Shown: piece by piece, positions 50,595 to 59,213 of the stretch
Numbering within the stretch: the stretch's first letter is position 1
Layout of the letters: each line of letters opens with the position of its first letter
Assembly: GCF_006365315.1 (NCBI RefSeq)
Contig: NZ_CP040968.1
Span: forward strand, 806,001 to 870,000
DNA from: Candidatus Methylopumilus universalis
GTDB taxonomy: Bacteria > Pseudomonadota > Gammaproteobacteria > Burkholderiales > Methylophilaceae
DNA length: 64,000 bases
Direction: 5' to 3'
Program-made: the position numbers and the translations under genes
The notes under the pieces: generated by a model
Databases searched by the model: none
Seen by the model: the letters and a program-made list of their open reading frames with translations, nothing else
What the model was told of the DNA's origin: nothing

Positions 50595-51551
50595 CTAATG
50601 CGCTTTCATATCTTGAATCGAATTCGAAATTTTTTGAATGGTTGCTTGTGGCACTGCACCTACCACCATAATTTGATTACCATTCATGACTCTCGCATAA
50701 ACATGGGATGAGCCCACACGCGTTTCACCCACACGAGACTTCTGATCTTTAGGAATAGGGTTTACAAATAAAGAAACAAAGGAAAGTCCATCTGAGAATA
50801 CCCAGTGATGCACAAGTTGTGGTTGATTGCCCATGGTTCTGGTCACGTGACTAACTTCTTTATACCCCGCAGGCAAATTAGAAATGGTGCAATATTTTTC
50901 GTGGGATATTTTATTTTGATGCGTTTCATTCATGATGTATTTTTTATGTGTATCAACATTGGGTTTAAACCAATTTAAATCTTGACCACTAAATAATGCA
51001 ATTTGATTAAAACTTGCTTGTTCAATCATTTTTTGTTGATGATCTAAAATGCTCATCTTCAGAATCAAGCCAAATTCTTTATCGAGCCATAACTTGTAAA
51101 GATATCGAAACTGATCTTTGGGTTCAAGGTAAACAATTTGAGCTTCGCGGCCACCAATTCTTTCTTGATTCGCAAAGCGAAGGGTATAAATCGCCTTAAC
51201 ACTTTCAATGTCTGGTGGCAAAATCGCAGGAAATAAATTCTGACCCTGTCTTTCCTGAATCATGACATTTTCTTTATTCGAATTAAACACCATCATATTT
51301 TTGCCGCGTGATAAAGCTTCATGAGGCTGGCCATCTAAAGTCACCATGCGAGCGAATTCTTCCTCGCCATTATTAAGATGGGTGATTTCGATTGAGCGGA
51401 CATCTTGAAAATTTTGATAAAGAAAAATACCTTTGTAACTTAATTTTCTGGCAGCTTGAGAAGCTTTTTCTAGATGAAGCCAAGGATCCTCAGCGGCTTG
51501 CGCATAACAACTTAAGACAAGGATGATTAAACCAACGACTAATCGCTGCAT
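50595..51551 (-). CDS. rseB: Sigma-E factor regulatory protein RseB (MucB)
   Basis: 318 residues from ATG 51551, the same length as E. coli RseB. An ATG at 51593 is open but would overlap rseA by 35 bases and place 14 residues before the signal peptide MQRLVVGLIILVLSCYAQA. Periplasmic protein with a lipoprotein-like fold (N-terminal) and a C-terminal domain (PAGYKEVSHVTRTMGNQPQLVHHWVFSDGLSFVSLFV). It binds RseA and shields it from proteolysis until lipid or LPS stress signals arrive. Confidence 0.93.
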   Translation of the reverse strand: MQRLVVGLIILVLSCYAQAAEDPWLHLEKASQAARKLSYKGIFLYQNFQDVRSIEITHLNNGEEEFARMVTLDGQPHEALSRGKNMMVFNSNKENVMIQERQGQNLFPAILPPDIESVKAIYTLRFANQERIGGREAQIVYLEPKDQFRYLYKLWLDKEFGLILKMSILDHQQKMIEQASFNQIALFSGQDLNWFKPNVDTHKKYIMNETHQNKISHEKYCTISNLPAGYKEVSHVTRTMGNQPQLVHHWVFSDGLSFVSLFVNPIPKDQKSRVGETRVGSSHVYARVMNGNQIMVVGAVPQATIQKISNSIQDMKAH

Positions 51552-51558
51552 AAAAAAA

Positions 51559-52017
51559 TTACTTAGCTTGTGTTTCAACATAAAACGCGACATTAGTCGG
51601 CGCTAACGTTTGATGCGCTTCAATATATTCATTTGGAATATTCTCAGCAATTTCAATCGTATTCGTTGGTTTCATATGAAATGTATTTGTCGTGATCATC
51701 GCACCTACAAAAAGAACAGCAATAAATGATGCCGCGACCGGCCAAGACATCCATGACGCTGCAGGGAGCGCCATTGCAGATTGAAACTTAGAGGACTTAT
51801 TAAACTTTAACTGGATAGGCTCTTTATCAATGGCATCTAAAATAGATTTGGATGAAAGTGTGGAGTCAATCAATTCATTCTTAATGGAGTCACGAATCAA
51901 TTGGTAAGTTTCGAAGCGCTCACGTAAACGGCTATCTTTGTTAATGTCTCTTACCGTTTGACTTGAGCTTTTAAGATCGAGCTCATCATCGAGGAGTGTT
52001 GAAATTTTTTCTTTCAT
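51559..52017 (-). CDS. rseA: Anti-sigma-E factor RseA (MucA)
   Basis: 152 residues from ATG 52017, chosen because AAGGA lies 8 bases before it and the protein then begins MKEKISTLLDDELD, as the family does. A start 30 bases upstream would overlap rpoE. An N-terminal cytoplasmic sigma-binding domain (about 1-75), one TM segment (about 88-107, SWPVAASFIAVLFVGAMI) and a short periplasmic tail. It holds RpoE inactive until it is cut under envelope stress. Confidence 0.9.
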   Translation of the reverse strand: MKEKISTLLDDELDLKSSSQTVRDINKDSRLRERFETYQLIRDSIKNELIDSTLSSKSILDAIDKEPIQLKFNKSSKFQSAMALPAASWMSWPVAASFIAVLFVGAMITTNTFHMKPTNTIEIAENIPNEYIEAHQTLAPTNVAFYVETQAK

Positions 52018-52040
52018 ATAACTTTTCCTTAAATTTAAAT

Positions 52041-52760
52041 TTACCAACGTTTATTATTGTGTTGTGACAAAAGCGGTTTTAATTTTTCCGCAATCGTTTC
52101 GCGCGCTCTAAAGATACGAGAGCGCACAGTGCCAATCGGACACTCCATCATCTCTGCAATCTCTTCATAACTTAAGCCGTCAATTTCACGTAATGTAATC
52201 GCTACCTTTAATTCTTCGGGTAAGGATTCAATCGCGGCATTGACAGTAATACCAATTTCTTTCGTGAGTAATGTGGTCTCTGGATTTTCAGCTTCCGCCA
52301 CTTGGTGTGTTTCTTCAAACTCACCATCCTCATTTTCAAATTCGGTCATATTGCGCGGGCGTTTGCCCATCGCCACTAAATGATTCTTTGCGGTATTGAT
52401 ACCAATGCGATAGAGCCAGGTATAAAAAGCACTGTCGCCTCTAAAATTAGGGAGGGCACGATACGCTTTAATGAATGTTTCTTGGACGATGTCTTCAATC
52501 TCGGCTTGATCACGCACCATACGGGTGAGAATGCGACCGAGCTTGCGATGATATTTTTCGACTAAAAGACCGAATGCTTTTTTATCGCCCTGCTGAGCGC
52601 TTTCGACTAAAACTTGGTCGAGTGCACGATTCGGATTTTCGATTTTCTCACTCACAACGGCTGATAGCGAAGGTTTAACATGCTCGGAAGTATACACGGC
52701 AGACTTATCTTCAACGAGTGATAATTTCTTTTGTTCTATGTTATTGTTAAGTATTGGCAT
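52041..52760 (-). CDS. rpoE: Extracytoplasmic-stress sigma factor RpoE (sigma-24)
   Basis: 239 residues, against 191 in E. coli. Region 2 begins DQVLVESAQQGDKKAFGLLVEKYHRKL (about 48 on) with FIKAYRALPNFRGDSAFYTWLYRIGINTAKNHLV. Region 4 is LREIDGLSYEEIAEMMECPIGTVRSRIFRARE. About 45 extra residues at the N-terminus have no counterpart in E. coli RpoE. The ATG at 52760 lacks a clear Shine-Dalgarno sequence, and an internal GTG about 36 codons in cannot be excluded. First gene of the rse-degP unit; a sigma-E-like promoter lies upstream. Confidence 0.94.
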   Translation of the reverse strand: MPILNNNIEQKKLSLVEDKSAVYTSEHVKPSLSAVVSEKIENPNRALDQVLVESAQQGDKKAFGLLVEKYHRKLGRILTRMVRDQAEIEDIVQETFIKAYRALPNFRGDSAFYTWLYRIGINTAKNHLVAMGKRPRNMTEFENEDGEFEETHQVAEAENPETTLLTKEIGITVNAAIESLPEELKVAITLREIDGLSYEEIAEMMECPIGTVRSRIFRARETIAEKLKPLLSQHNNKRW

Positions 52761-52819
52761 GGGGTTTTAGTTTAATTTCTTTCGTCAAAAAAAACATAAA
52801 CATACTATATATATACATC

Positions 52820-52847
52820 TCTGACGCCTTCATTCTTAATTAGTTCA
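52820..52847 (-). promoter_or_regulatory. Possible sigma-E-type autoregulatory promoter of rpoE
   Basis: On the minus strand: TGAACTA (52841-52847), 16-base spacer, TCAGA (52820-52824), near the sigma-E consensus GGAACTT / TCTGA. It is about 60 bases before the rpoE ATG. The match is partial (5 of 7 and 4 of 5). Confidence 0.35.
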
Positions 52848-52862
52848 TGAAAAATACGCAAA

Positions 52863-54485
52863 ATGTTACGTTGTGACGTGCTCATTATAGGTAGCGGTCT
52901 CGCTGGCCTTACTTCAGCTTTAAAGCTAGCTGACCATAAAAAAGTATTGATTGTCAGTAAGCGAGAAATTCTAGATAGTTCAAGCCAGTGGGCTCAAGGT
53001 GGCGTGGCTGCGGTCATGTCAAACGAAGACTCCATTGAAAGTCATGTGAAGGATACCGAATTTGTTGGGGGTGGTTTAACTGACCCTAAGGTTGCGAATT
53101 TTGTGGCATCTCATGGCAAAGAGGCGATTGAGTGGCTTCATGGTTTGCAGGTGCCTTTTAGCCTTGATGAAACAACACAACAATTTCATTTAACCAAAGA
53201 AGGTGGCCATAGCCATAGGCGTGTGGTTCACGCAAAAGATGCTACGGGTCGAGCGATCCAGGCAACTTTGAGTGAACAAGTCAAAGCGCACGCGAATATC
53301 ACGATTCTAGAAAACCATATTGCGGTCGACCTCATTACAGAAAAAAAATCTTTAAAAGTTAATCACATTAAATCCAATCGTTGTTTAGGGGCTTATGTTC
53401 TTAATAACAAAACCGGTAAAGTCATGACGGTCTCAGCACAAGAAACCATTCTTGCAGCAGGCGGTGTCAGTAAAGTTTATCTCTATACAACAAACCCTGA
53501 TGTCAGCACAGGCGATGGTGTGGCTATGGCATGGCGCGCAGGATGTCGCGTTGCCAATATGGAATTTATTCAGTTTCATCCGACGTGTCTTTATCATCCC
53601 AAAGCTAAATCTTTTTTAATCTCTGAAATTGTGAGAGGTGAAGGTGGTCTTTTAAGATTACCGGATGGATCACGCTTCATGGATGAGTATGACGGAAGAG
53701 GTGAATTGGCTTCCCGAGATATTGTCGCCCGTGCGATTGACTTTGAGATGAAAAAACGCGGGATCGATTGTGTGTATTTAGATATCTCACACAAATCACC
53801 TGACTTTATAAAGTCACATTTTCCAACCATCTATGCCCGGTGCTTAGAACTTGGAATCGATATCACAAAAGAATGGATTCCGGTGGTCCCTGCTGCGCAT
53901 TATAGTTGTGGAGGTGTGATGACCAATCTTGAAGGTCAAACCGATTTAGCCCATCTTTATGCCATTGGCGAAACAGCCTACACAGGACTTCATGGCGCCA
54001 ATCGTTTAGCAAGTAACTCACTGCTTGAATGTTTAGTCTTTGGTGATGCAGTGGCAAAACATATTCTTCAATCTAAAATCGATACTACTTCTTTTGATTT
54101 ACCTCACTGGGACGAAAGTCGTGTGACTGATGCGGATGAAGAAATTCTTATCACGCATACTTGGAATGAATTACGACGCTTCATGTGGAATTACGTCGGC
54201 ATTGTGAGAACTAATAAACGTCTATCACGCGCGCTTCATCGCATTCATATGCTGCGTGATGAGGTACATGAGTTTTATACGAACTTTAAGGTGAGTCATA
54301 ATCTCATTGAATTAAGAAATCTTTTACAAGTCGCTGAGTTGATTGTGGAATCTGCGATTGCAAGACACGAAAGTCGAGGACTCCATTTTAGCCGTGACTA
54401 TCCAAAACCATTAAAGATCGCAAAACCAACCATCATGACACCATCTAATTTTTATAGTCTCCTTGATCATAATCACGGACATTAA
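52863..54485 (+). CDS. nadB: L-aspartate oxidase
   Basis: 540 residues (E. coli 540). FAD enzyme that oxidises aspartate to iminoaspartate for quinolinate and NAD synthesis. The FAD motif is LIIGSGLAGLTSALKLA, followed by SSQWAQGGVAAVM and EFIQFHPTCLYHP. HGANRLASNSLLECLVFG and a succinate-dehydrogenase-like C-terminal domain complete it. It is divergent from rpoE, the same arrangement as in E. coli. The partner quinolinate synthase is not in the window. Confidence 0.97.
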   Translation: MLRCDVLIIGSGLAGLTSALKLADHKKVLIVSKREILDSSSQWAQGGVAAVMSNEDSIESHVKDTEFVGGGLTDPKVANFVASHGKEAIEWLHGLQVPFSLDETTQQFHLTKEGGHSHRRVVHAKDATGRAIQATLSEQVKAHANITILENHIAVDLITEKKSLKVNHIKSNRCLGAYVLNNKTGKVMTVSAQETILAAGGVSKVYLYTTNPDVSTGDGVAMAWRAGCRVANMEFIQFHPTCLYHPKAKSFLISEIVRGEGGLLRLPDGSRFMDEYDGRGELASRDIVARAIDFEMKKRGIDCVYLDISHKSPDFIKSHFPTIYARCLELGIDITKEWIPVVPAAHYSCGGVMTNLEGQTDLAHLYAIGETAYTGLHGANRLASNSLLECLVFGDAVAKHILQSKIDTTSFDLPHWDESRVTDADEEILITHTWNELRRFMWNYVGIVRTNKRLSRALHRIHMLRDEVHEFYTNFKVSHNLIELRNLLQVAELIVESAIARHESRGLHFSRDYPKPLKIAKPTIMTPSNFYSLLDHNHGH

Positions 54486-54560
54486 AATAATTTTAAAAAG
54501 TCACACCCCATCTCTTTATATCTTCTATAAAATATTAAAAAACATTTGAAGGAATTTTTT

Positions 54561-55040
54561 ATGCAAGTCTCTATGAACACTGTAGTCACGATGACCTACG
54601 AACTGAAAGATGCCGACGGCGTTGTTTTAGAATCAAGTGATCAGCCTGTGGCATATCTCCATGGTGGCTATGACAATATTTTTCCAAAAGTAGAAGAAGC
54701 GATGCACGGAAAAAATATTGGTGACACGATTGAATTAGCGTTGGAACCTGCTGATGCTTTTGGTGAGTATGATGCTGAACTCGTTCAAATTGAACCAGCT
54801 TCAGCTTTCCCTCAAGAAAATTTAAAAGAGGGTTCGCAATTCGAAGGTGAAGATGAAACGGGTGAAGTTATTTTATATACAGTGACGAATGTTGCAGATG
54901 GGAAAGTGGTAGTAGATGGCAATCATCCTTGGGCCGGTCAACGTATTATTTTCAAAGCAACCATTAAAGATGTGCGTTCTGCAAACCAAGAAGAAGTGAC
55001 TCACCAACACGTGCACGGTGCGGGTGGTCATCACCACTAA
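54561..55040 (+). CDS. slyD: FKBP-type peptidyl-prolyl isomerase, SlyD family
   Basis: 159 residues from ATG 54561, with GAAGGA at 7 bases; a TTG 15 bases upstream is part of that ribosome binding site. FKBP core [18 protein letters not shown]...[24 protein letters not shown] with an inserted-flap domain ([10 protein letters not shown]...), and a short His-rich tail ([12 protein letters not shown]) that could bind nickel or other metals as in SlyD. It acts as a prolyl isomerase and chaperone. The stop overlaps the convergent suhB by 3 bases. Confidence 0.93.
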   Translation: MQVSMNTVVTMTYELKDADGVVLESSDQPVAYLHGGYDNIFPKVEEAMHGKNIGDTIELALEPADAFGEYDAELVQIEPASAFPQENLKEGSQFEGEDETGEVILYTVTNVADGKVVVDGNHPWAGQRIIFKATIKDVRSANQEEVTHQHVHGAGGHHH

Positions 55041-55837
55041 GCTTTAATCTCTTCCGTGAGATGAGGCGCTAAAACTTCTAACATGGCATCATAAATTTTA
55101 GGTGAGGCTGCCAATATATTTCCTGACTGAAGCCATCCCTCTTTGCCATTTAAGTTTGAAATAATTCCGCCTGCTTCTTGAACTAAAAGTGCACCCGCTG
55201 CAATATCCCAGGGCGACAAACCAATCTCCCAAAAAGCATCCAGCGATCCATTCGCCACATAAGCTAAATCGAGCGCTGCGGAACCTGGACGTCTAATGCC
55301 TGTAGTTTTTTGTAGCATTGATTTAAACATGCCCAAATAAGTATCTAGATGTTTAAAATCGCGAAATGGAAAACCTGTACCTACGAGAGACTCTTGAAGC
55401 TTGTCGCATTTTGAAACACGGATACGCTTATCATTTAAGAATGCACCGCGACCTTTGGTCGCCGTATAAAGATCATTTCGATTCGGCTCATAAATAACTG
55501 CTTGTGTAATTTCGCCTTTATGTTGCAACGCGATTGACACACAATACTGTGGAAAGTTATGCAAGAAATTAGTTGTGCCATCCAAGGGATCGATGATCCA
55601 AATGAAATCACTGGTGTGAGTGGTAGAACCTGATTCTTCACCCAGGAAACCGTGTGTGGGATACACCTCTTTTAAGGTGTCAATAATCGCACGCTCGGCG
55701 GCGACATCTACCTCACTGACAAAGTCGTTAAAGTTTTTGCTCTTCACTGTGAGTGTGCCGATATCTTGAGACGCTCGATTGATAATAGCGCCTGCGCGTC
55801 TTGCGGCTTTAACTGCAATGTTTAACATCGGATGCAT
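55037..55837 (-). CDS. suhB: Inositol-1-monophosphatase family protein SuhB
   Basis: 266 residues (E. coli 267), starting [16 protein letters not shown] like E. coli SuhB. Mg-dependent phosphatase motifs are [22 protein letters not shown] and [15 protein letters not shown]. In E. coli SuhB also takes part in rRNA antitermination through boxA; the two boxA sites in this window make that relevant, but it is inference here. Divergent from trmJ, the same order as in E. coli (suhB / trmJ-iscR). Confidence 0.95.
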   Translation of the reverse strand: MHPMLNIAVKAARRAGAIINRASQDIGTLTVKSKNFNDFVSEVDVAAERAIIDTLKEVYPTHGFLGEESGSTTHTSDFIWIIDPLDGTTNFLHNFPQYCVSIALQHKGEITQAVIYEPNRNDLYTATKGRGAFLNDKRIRVSKCDKLQESLVGTGFPFRDFKHLDTYLGMFKSMLQKTTGIRRPGSAALDLAYVANGSLDAFWEIGLSPWDIAAGALLVQEAGGIISNLNGKEGWLQSGNILAASPKIYDAMLEVLAPHLTEEIKA

Positions 55838-55933
55838 AAAATGAATTTCTCTCTATTTTTATAAGAACGTGTCTATTTAAAGCTTCGTTTTTTAATAGAC
55901 TTGATAAAATGCTATTTTACATGAAGGAACTCC

Positions 55934-56677
55934 ATGGTCACTACTTCAGATGCGTTCGATCGCATCCGCATCATACTCTGTCAAACGAGTCACCCCGGAA
56001 ATATTGGTGCTACAGCACGTGCGATGAAGACGATGGGTATTCACAGACTCTATTTAGTGAATCCTAAAAAATTTCCGCACCCTGAAGCAACTGCAATGTC
56101 ATCTGGTGCTGATGATGTTTTACAACATGCGTTCGTCGTTCAAGATTTAGAAGAAGCCTTAAAAAGTGTGAAGCTTGCTGTGGGATTATCTGCGAGGCGA
56201 CGTGAGTTGACACAACCTTATCTGGATGTGCGTGAAGTGGCCCATGAAATGATTCGTGTCGCAGATCATTCAGATGTCGCTTTTGTCTTTGGCACTGAAA
56301 TGAGCGGACTCTCAAATCTTGAGGTACACCAATGCCAAGTGTTAAGTTTTATCGATGCAAACCCTCATTACTCATCCCTTAATTTAGCGCAAGCTGTGCA
56401 AGTGGTATGTCATGAATTAAGACAGGCTTCTATTTCGACAAAACCACCCAAGCTCTATACCAAAGACCTAAATCTTTTAGCGGATCACGATAGCTTAATG
56501 GGATTTTTATCTCACTTAGAATTAGTGCTCGAGAAAATAGAATTCTTAGATAAGGTTCAAGGTGAACGGTTAATGCAACGCTTGCATATCCTTTTTGCGA
56601 GATCACAACTTGAAGTCGATGAGATTAATATTTTGCGCGGCATCTTAACGCAGGTACAAAAAAAATTAAACTCTTAA
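55934..56677 (+). CDS. trmJ: tRNA (cytidine/uridine-2'-O-)-methyltransferase TrmJ
   Basis: 247 residues. SPOUT-class enzyme that 2'-O-methylates position 32 of several tRNAs. The opening IRIILCQTSHPGNIGATARAMKTMG, then LGLS-like VGLSARRRELTQP, VFGTEMSGLSN and the knotted C-terminal YSSLNLAQAVQVVCHEL match the family. A C-terminal helical extension is present. AAGGAAC precedes the ATG. Together with cysE and the isc genes it forms a plus-strand run, as in many betaproteobacteria. Confidence 0.95.
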   Translation: MVTTSDAFDRIRIILCQTSHPGNIGATARAMKTMGIHRLYLVNPKKFPHPEATAMSSGADDVLQHAFVVQDLEEALKSVKLAVGLSARRRELTQPYLDVREVAHEMIRVADHSDVAFVFGTEMSGLSNLEVHQCQVLSFIDANPHYSSLNLAQAVQVVCHELRQASISTKPPKLYTKDLNLLADHDSLMGFLSHLELVLEKIEFLDKVQGERLMQRLHILFARSQLEVDEINILRGILTQVQKKLNS

Positions 56678-56739
56678 AGGTCACTTGTATTACCCTAGTA
56701 ATTTAGTCAAGTTAATCATTTCATGCGATAATTAGGACC

Positions 56740-57486
56740 ATGTTTAAAAAAATTAGAGAAGATATCGCGATTGTCTTTGAGCGTGACCCTGCTGCAAGGT
56801 CGACACTCGAAGTCTTAACGACCTACCCAGGCGTTCATGCTTTACTGATTCATCGCCTGGCCCATGCATTCTGGCGGATCAAGCTTTACTGGCTAGGTCG
56901 CTTCATTTCCCATATCGGACGTTGGTTTACTGGTATTGAAATTCACCCAGGGGCGACTATTGGTCGTCGTGTTTTCATTGATCACGGCATGGGTGTGGTG
57001 ATTGGGGAAACCGCGATTATCGAAGATGATTGCACGCTTTATCATGGCGTGACATTAGGTGGCACCTCTTGGAACAAGGGAAAACGTCATCCGACTTTAA
57101 AACAAGGTGTGGTGATTGGGGCGGGTGCAAAAATCCTAGGCCCTATTACCATTGGGCGTGGAGCTAAAATCGGATCGAATGCCGTGGTGGTAAAAGACGT
57201 GCCAGCCAAAGCAACAGCCGTAGGTATTCCAGCGCGCATTGTCGAAGAAGAAGGGCAAACCAAACAAAAAAGTGCAGTTCAACTTCCAGCCTTTAATGCC
57301 TATGCGTTGGGCCGAGATGAGGATGACCCTATGCACAAAAATCTTGATCAATTGATGCAAGCCATCAAAAAACAAAATCAAACCATTGAGCGTTTAGAGG
57401 ACCAAATCAAATCCTTAAAACCTCGTGCCAATGAGGATATTAAACTCGCCAAAGCCTTCTCGCACAAGAAAAAGGCGTCCAAATAA
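56740..57486 (+). CDS. cysE: Serine O-acetyltransferase
   Basis: 248 residues. It acetylates serine to O-acetylserine, the cysteine precursor. The N-terminal helical domain includes [27 protein letters not shown]. The left-handed beta-helix of hexapeptide repeats (about 67-150) contains [21 protein letters not shown] and [13 protein letters not shown] charged, coiled-coil-like tail (about 195-248, with [22 protein letters not shown]) follows the domain. It sits directly before iscR, linking cysteine supply to Fe-S assembly. The stop codon overlaps the start of the IscR-like site. Confidence 0.96.
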   Translation: MFKKIREDIAIVFERDPAARSTLEVLTTYPGVHALLIHRLAHAFWRIKLYWLGRFISHIGRWFTGIEIHPGATIGRRVFIDHGMGVVIGETAIIEDDCTLYHGVTLGGTSWNKGKRHPTLKQGVVIGAGAKILGPITIGRGAKIGSNAVVVKDVPAKATAVGIPARIVEEEGQTKQKSAVQLPAFNAYALGRDEDDPMHKNLDQLMQAIKKQNQTIERLEDQIKSLKPRANEDIKLAKAFSHKKKASK

Positions 57487-57518
57487 TACTTGATTAAAAT
57501 AATGGGTTATTCTATACT
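57486..57518 (+). promoter_or_regulatory. iscR promoter with overlapping type 1 IscR-binding site
   Basis: Promoter: -35 TTGATT (57490-57495), 17-base spacer, -10 TATACT (57513-57518). The 25 bases 57486-57510 match the published type 1 IscR consensus (ATASYYGACTRWWWYAGTCRRSTAT split here as ATASYYGACT-RWWWY-AGTCRRSTAT) at 21 positions. The site covers the -35, as expected for repression by [2Fe-2S]-IscR. Confidence 0.7.
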
Positions 57519-57573
57519 TTAAGCTTCGGAAACTTAACGTTTCTTATGAGTCTTAAAGATAAAGGATCTTATT

Positions 57574-58056
57574 ATGCGTCTTACCACTAAAGGTCGTTTT
57601 GCAGTGACTGCTATTTTAGATCTCGCCCTGAACGAGACAGAAAAGCCTGTGACCTTAGCTGACATCAGCGATCGACAAGCGATCTCTTTATCCTACCTCG
57701 AACAACTTTTTAGTCGTATGCGTCGTGGAGGCATTGTAAAAAGTATACGTGGGCCTGGCGGTGGGTATCACCTAGCCAAAAAACATCAAGAGATTACTGT
57801 GAAAGATATCATCACAGCGGTCGATGAAGAAATTGATGCCACGCAGTGCTCCGGCAAAGAGAATTGTCACGATGGTGGTCGTTGTATTACCCATGATCTT
57901 TGGGTGTCCATCAATCATAAAATCTTAGACTATCTTGAGAGCTTAACTTTAGCGCACTTAGTTGAGGCGCAATCTAAAGATAGCAAGAATCGTGAGAGTG
58001 CGATTTTTTTCTTAAACGATAAGCTCAGTCAAGGAAATTTAGCGAAAGCTGTTTAA
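57574..58056 (+). CDS. iscR: Fe-S cluster-sensing repressor IscR (Rrf2 family)
   Basis: 160 residues. The winged helix (about 1-70) contains [18 protein letters not shown] and [23 protein letters not shown]. The cluster ligands C92, C98, C104 and H107 are in [17 protein letters not shown], at the same numbers as in E. coli. With a [2Fe-2S] cluster bound it represses the operon it heads; loss of cluster relieves this. First gene of the isc operon, 9 bases to the next gene. Confidence 0.97.
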   Translation: MRLTTKGRFAVTAILDLALNETEKPVTLADISDRQAISLSYLEQLFSRMRRGGIVKSIRGPGGGYHLAKKHQEITVKDIITAVDEEIDATQCSGKENCHDGGRCITHDLWVSINHKILDYLESLTLAHLVEAQSKDSKNRESAIFFLNDKLSQGNLAKAV

Positions 58057-58064
58057 CAAACATA

Positions 58065-59210
58065 ATGCAAAAAGTTTATTTCGACCATAACGCAACGACA
58101 GCCATAGATAAAAAAGTCTTAGGCGTCATGATGCCTTATATGGAAATGCAACAAGGCAATCCTACAAGTCAGCACAGCTTTGGTAGGCATGCCAGAACCG
58201 CGATTGAAGAAGCGCGTGAACAAGTAGCACTTGCTATTCATGCACACCCGTCTGAAGTGATCTTCACATCGGGAGGCACTGAAGCAAATAACATGATCGT
58301 GCATGGTGCTGCTATCAAACAGAGAGAAAGTACATTAGTAAGAAGTAATATTGAACACCCTTGTGTCGCTCGCCCAATGGAGGCGATGAAGCATCAAGGT
58401 TGGCAACAGGCATTATTAAATGTAAGTGAAGATGGTGTGGTCAGAAAAGAAACTTATAAAAATATTTCAGCTGAGAATGTCAGCCTCGTATCGGTCATGT
58501 TAGCGAATAATGAAACAGGCGCTATACAAGACATGGCACTCCTGCATGATTTTGCAAAAGAAAAAAAAGCACTGTCACATACAGATGCAGTGCAAGCGTT
58601 CGGAAAAATGGATGTGCGCTTTGATGAGCTTCATATCGATGCTATGACACTTTCAAGTCATAAAATATATGGCCCACAAGGTGTAGGTGCATTAGTCTTA
58701 AATAAACGTAGCGATATCGAGCCTTTGATTTACGGTGGCGGGCAAGAAAAGAATTTACGAAGTGGCACTGAAAATATTGCAGCGATTGTAGGATTTGGAA
58801 AAGCATGTGAACTCATTTCAGAATCTATCAAGACGACTTCAACGCATACGTGTGAACTTCAAAAAATTCTTGAAGTCCATTTAAAAGATTTAGGAGCTGA
58901 AATTTTTTCTGAAAAAGTTGCGCGTTTAAATAACACGACATTTTTTGCTTTTAAAGATATTGAAGGGTCGACACTTCTTACCGCTCTGGATAAAAAAGGC
59001 TTTGCCATTGCAAGTGGCTCTGCATGTTCAAGTGTGAATAAAGAGCCGAGTCATGTGTTACTTGCGATGGGTATTGATGAAGATTTAGCGCGTGGTGCAC
59101 TGCGTATTAGTTTCGGACAAAAAAATTCAGTGACTGAAGTCAAAGACTTTATAGAAGCATTAAAAAAAGAATTACAAACCTTAAAACAACTTACAGCGAT
59201 AGCGGCATAA
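58065..59210 (+). CDS. Second cysteine desulfurase (NifS/IscS-like), first of a tandem pair
   Basis: 381 residues. Class V aminotransferase fold with PLP lysine in SSHKIYGPQG, substrate residues in TEANNMIVHG and RSGTENIAAI, and a catalytic-loop cysteine in ASGSACSSVNKEPSH. All active-site residues seem present, so it should release sulfur from cysteine. It is clearly divergent from the 407-residue IscS encoded right after it (3 bases). Tandem pairs like this exist in other betaproteobacteria, but the division of labour is unknown; it may be a dedicated donor to another acceptor. Confidence 0.92.
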   Translation: MQKVYFDHNATTAIDKKVLGVMMPYMEMQQGNPTSQHSFGRHARTAIEEAREQVALAIHAHPSEVIFTSGGTEANNMIVHGAAIKQRESTLVRSNIEHPCVARPMEAMKHQGWQQALLNVSEDGVVRKETYKNISAENVSLVSVMLANNETGAIQDMALLHDFAKEKKALSHTDAVQAFGKMDVRFDELHIDAMTLSSHKIYGPQGVGALVLNKRSDIEPLIYGGGQEKNLRSGTENIAAIVGFGKACELISESIKTTSTHTCELQKILEVHLKDLGAEIFSEKVARLNNTTFFAFKDIEGSTLLTALDKKGFAIASGSACSSVNKEPSHVLLAMGIDEDLARGALRISFGQKNSVTEVKDFIEALKKELQTLKQLTAIAA

Positions 59211-59213
59211 CAT

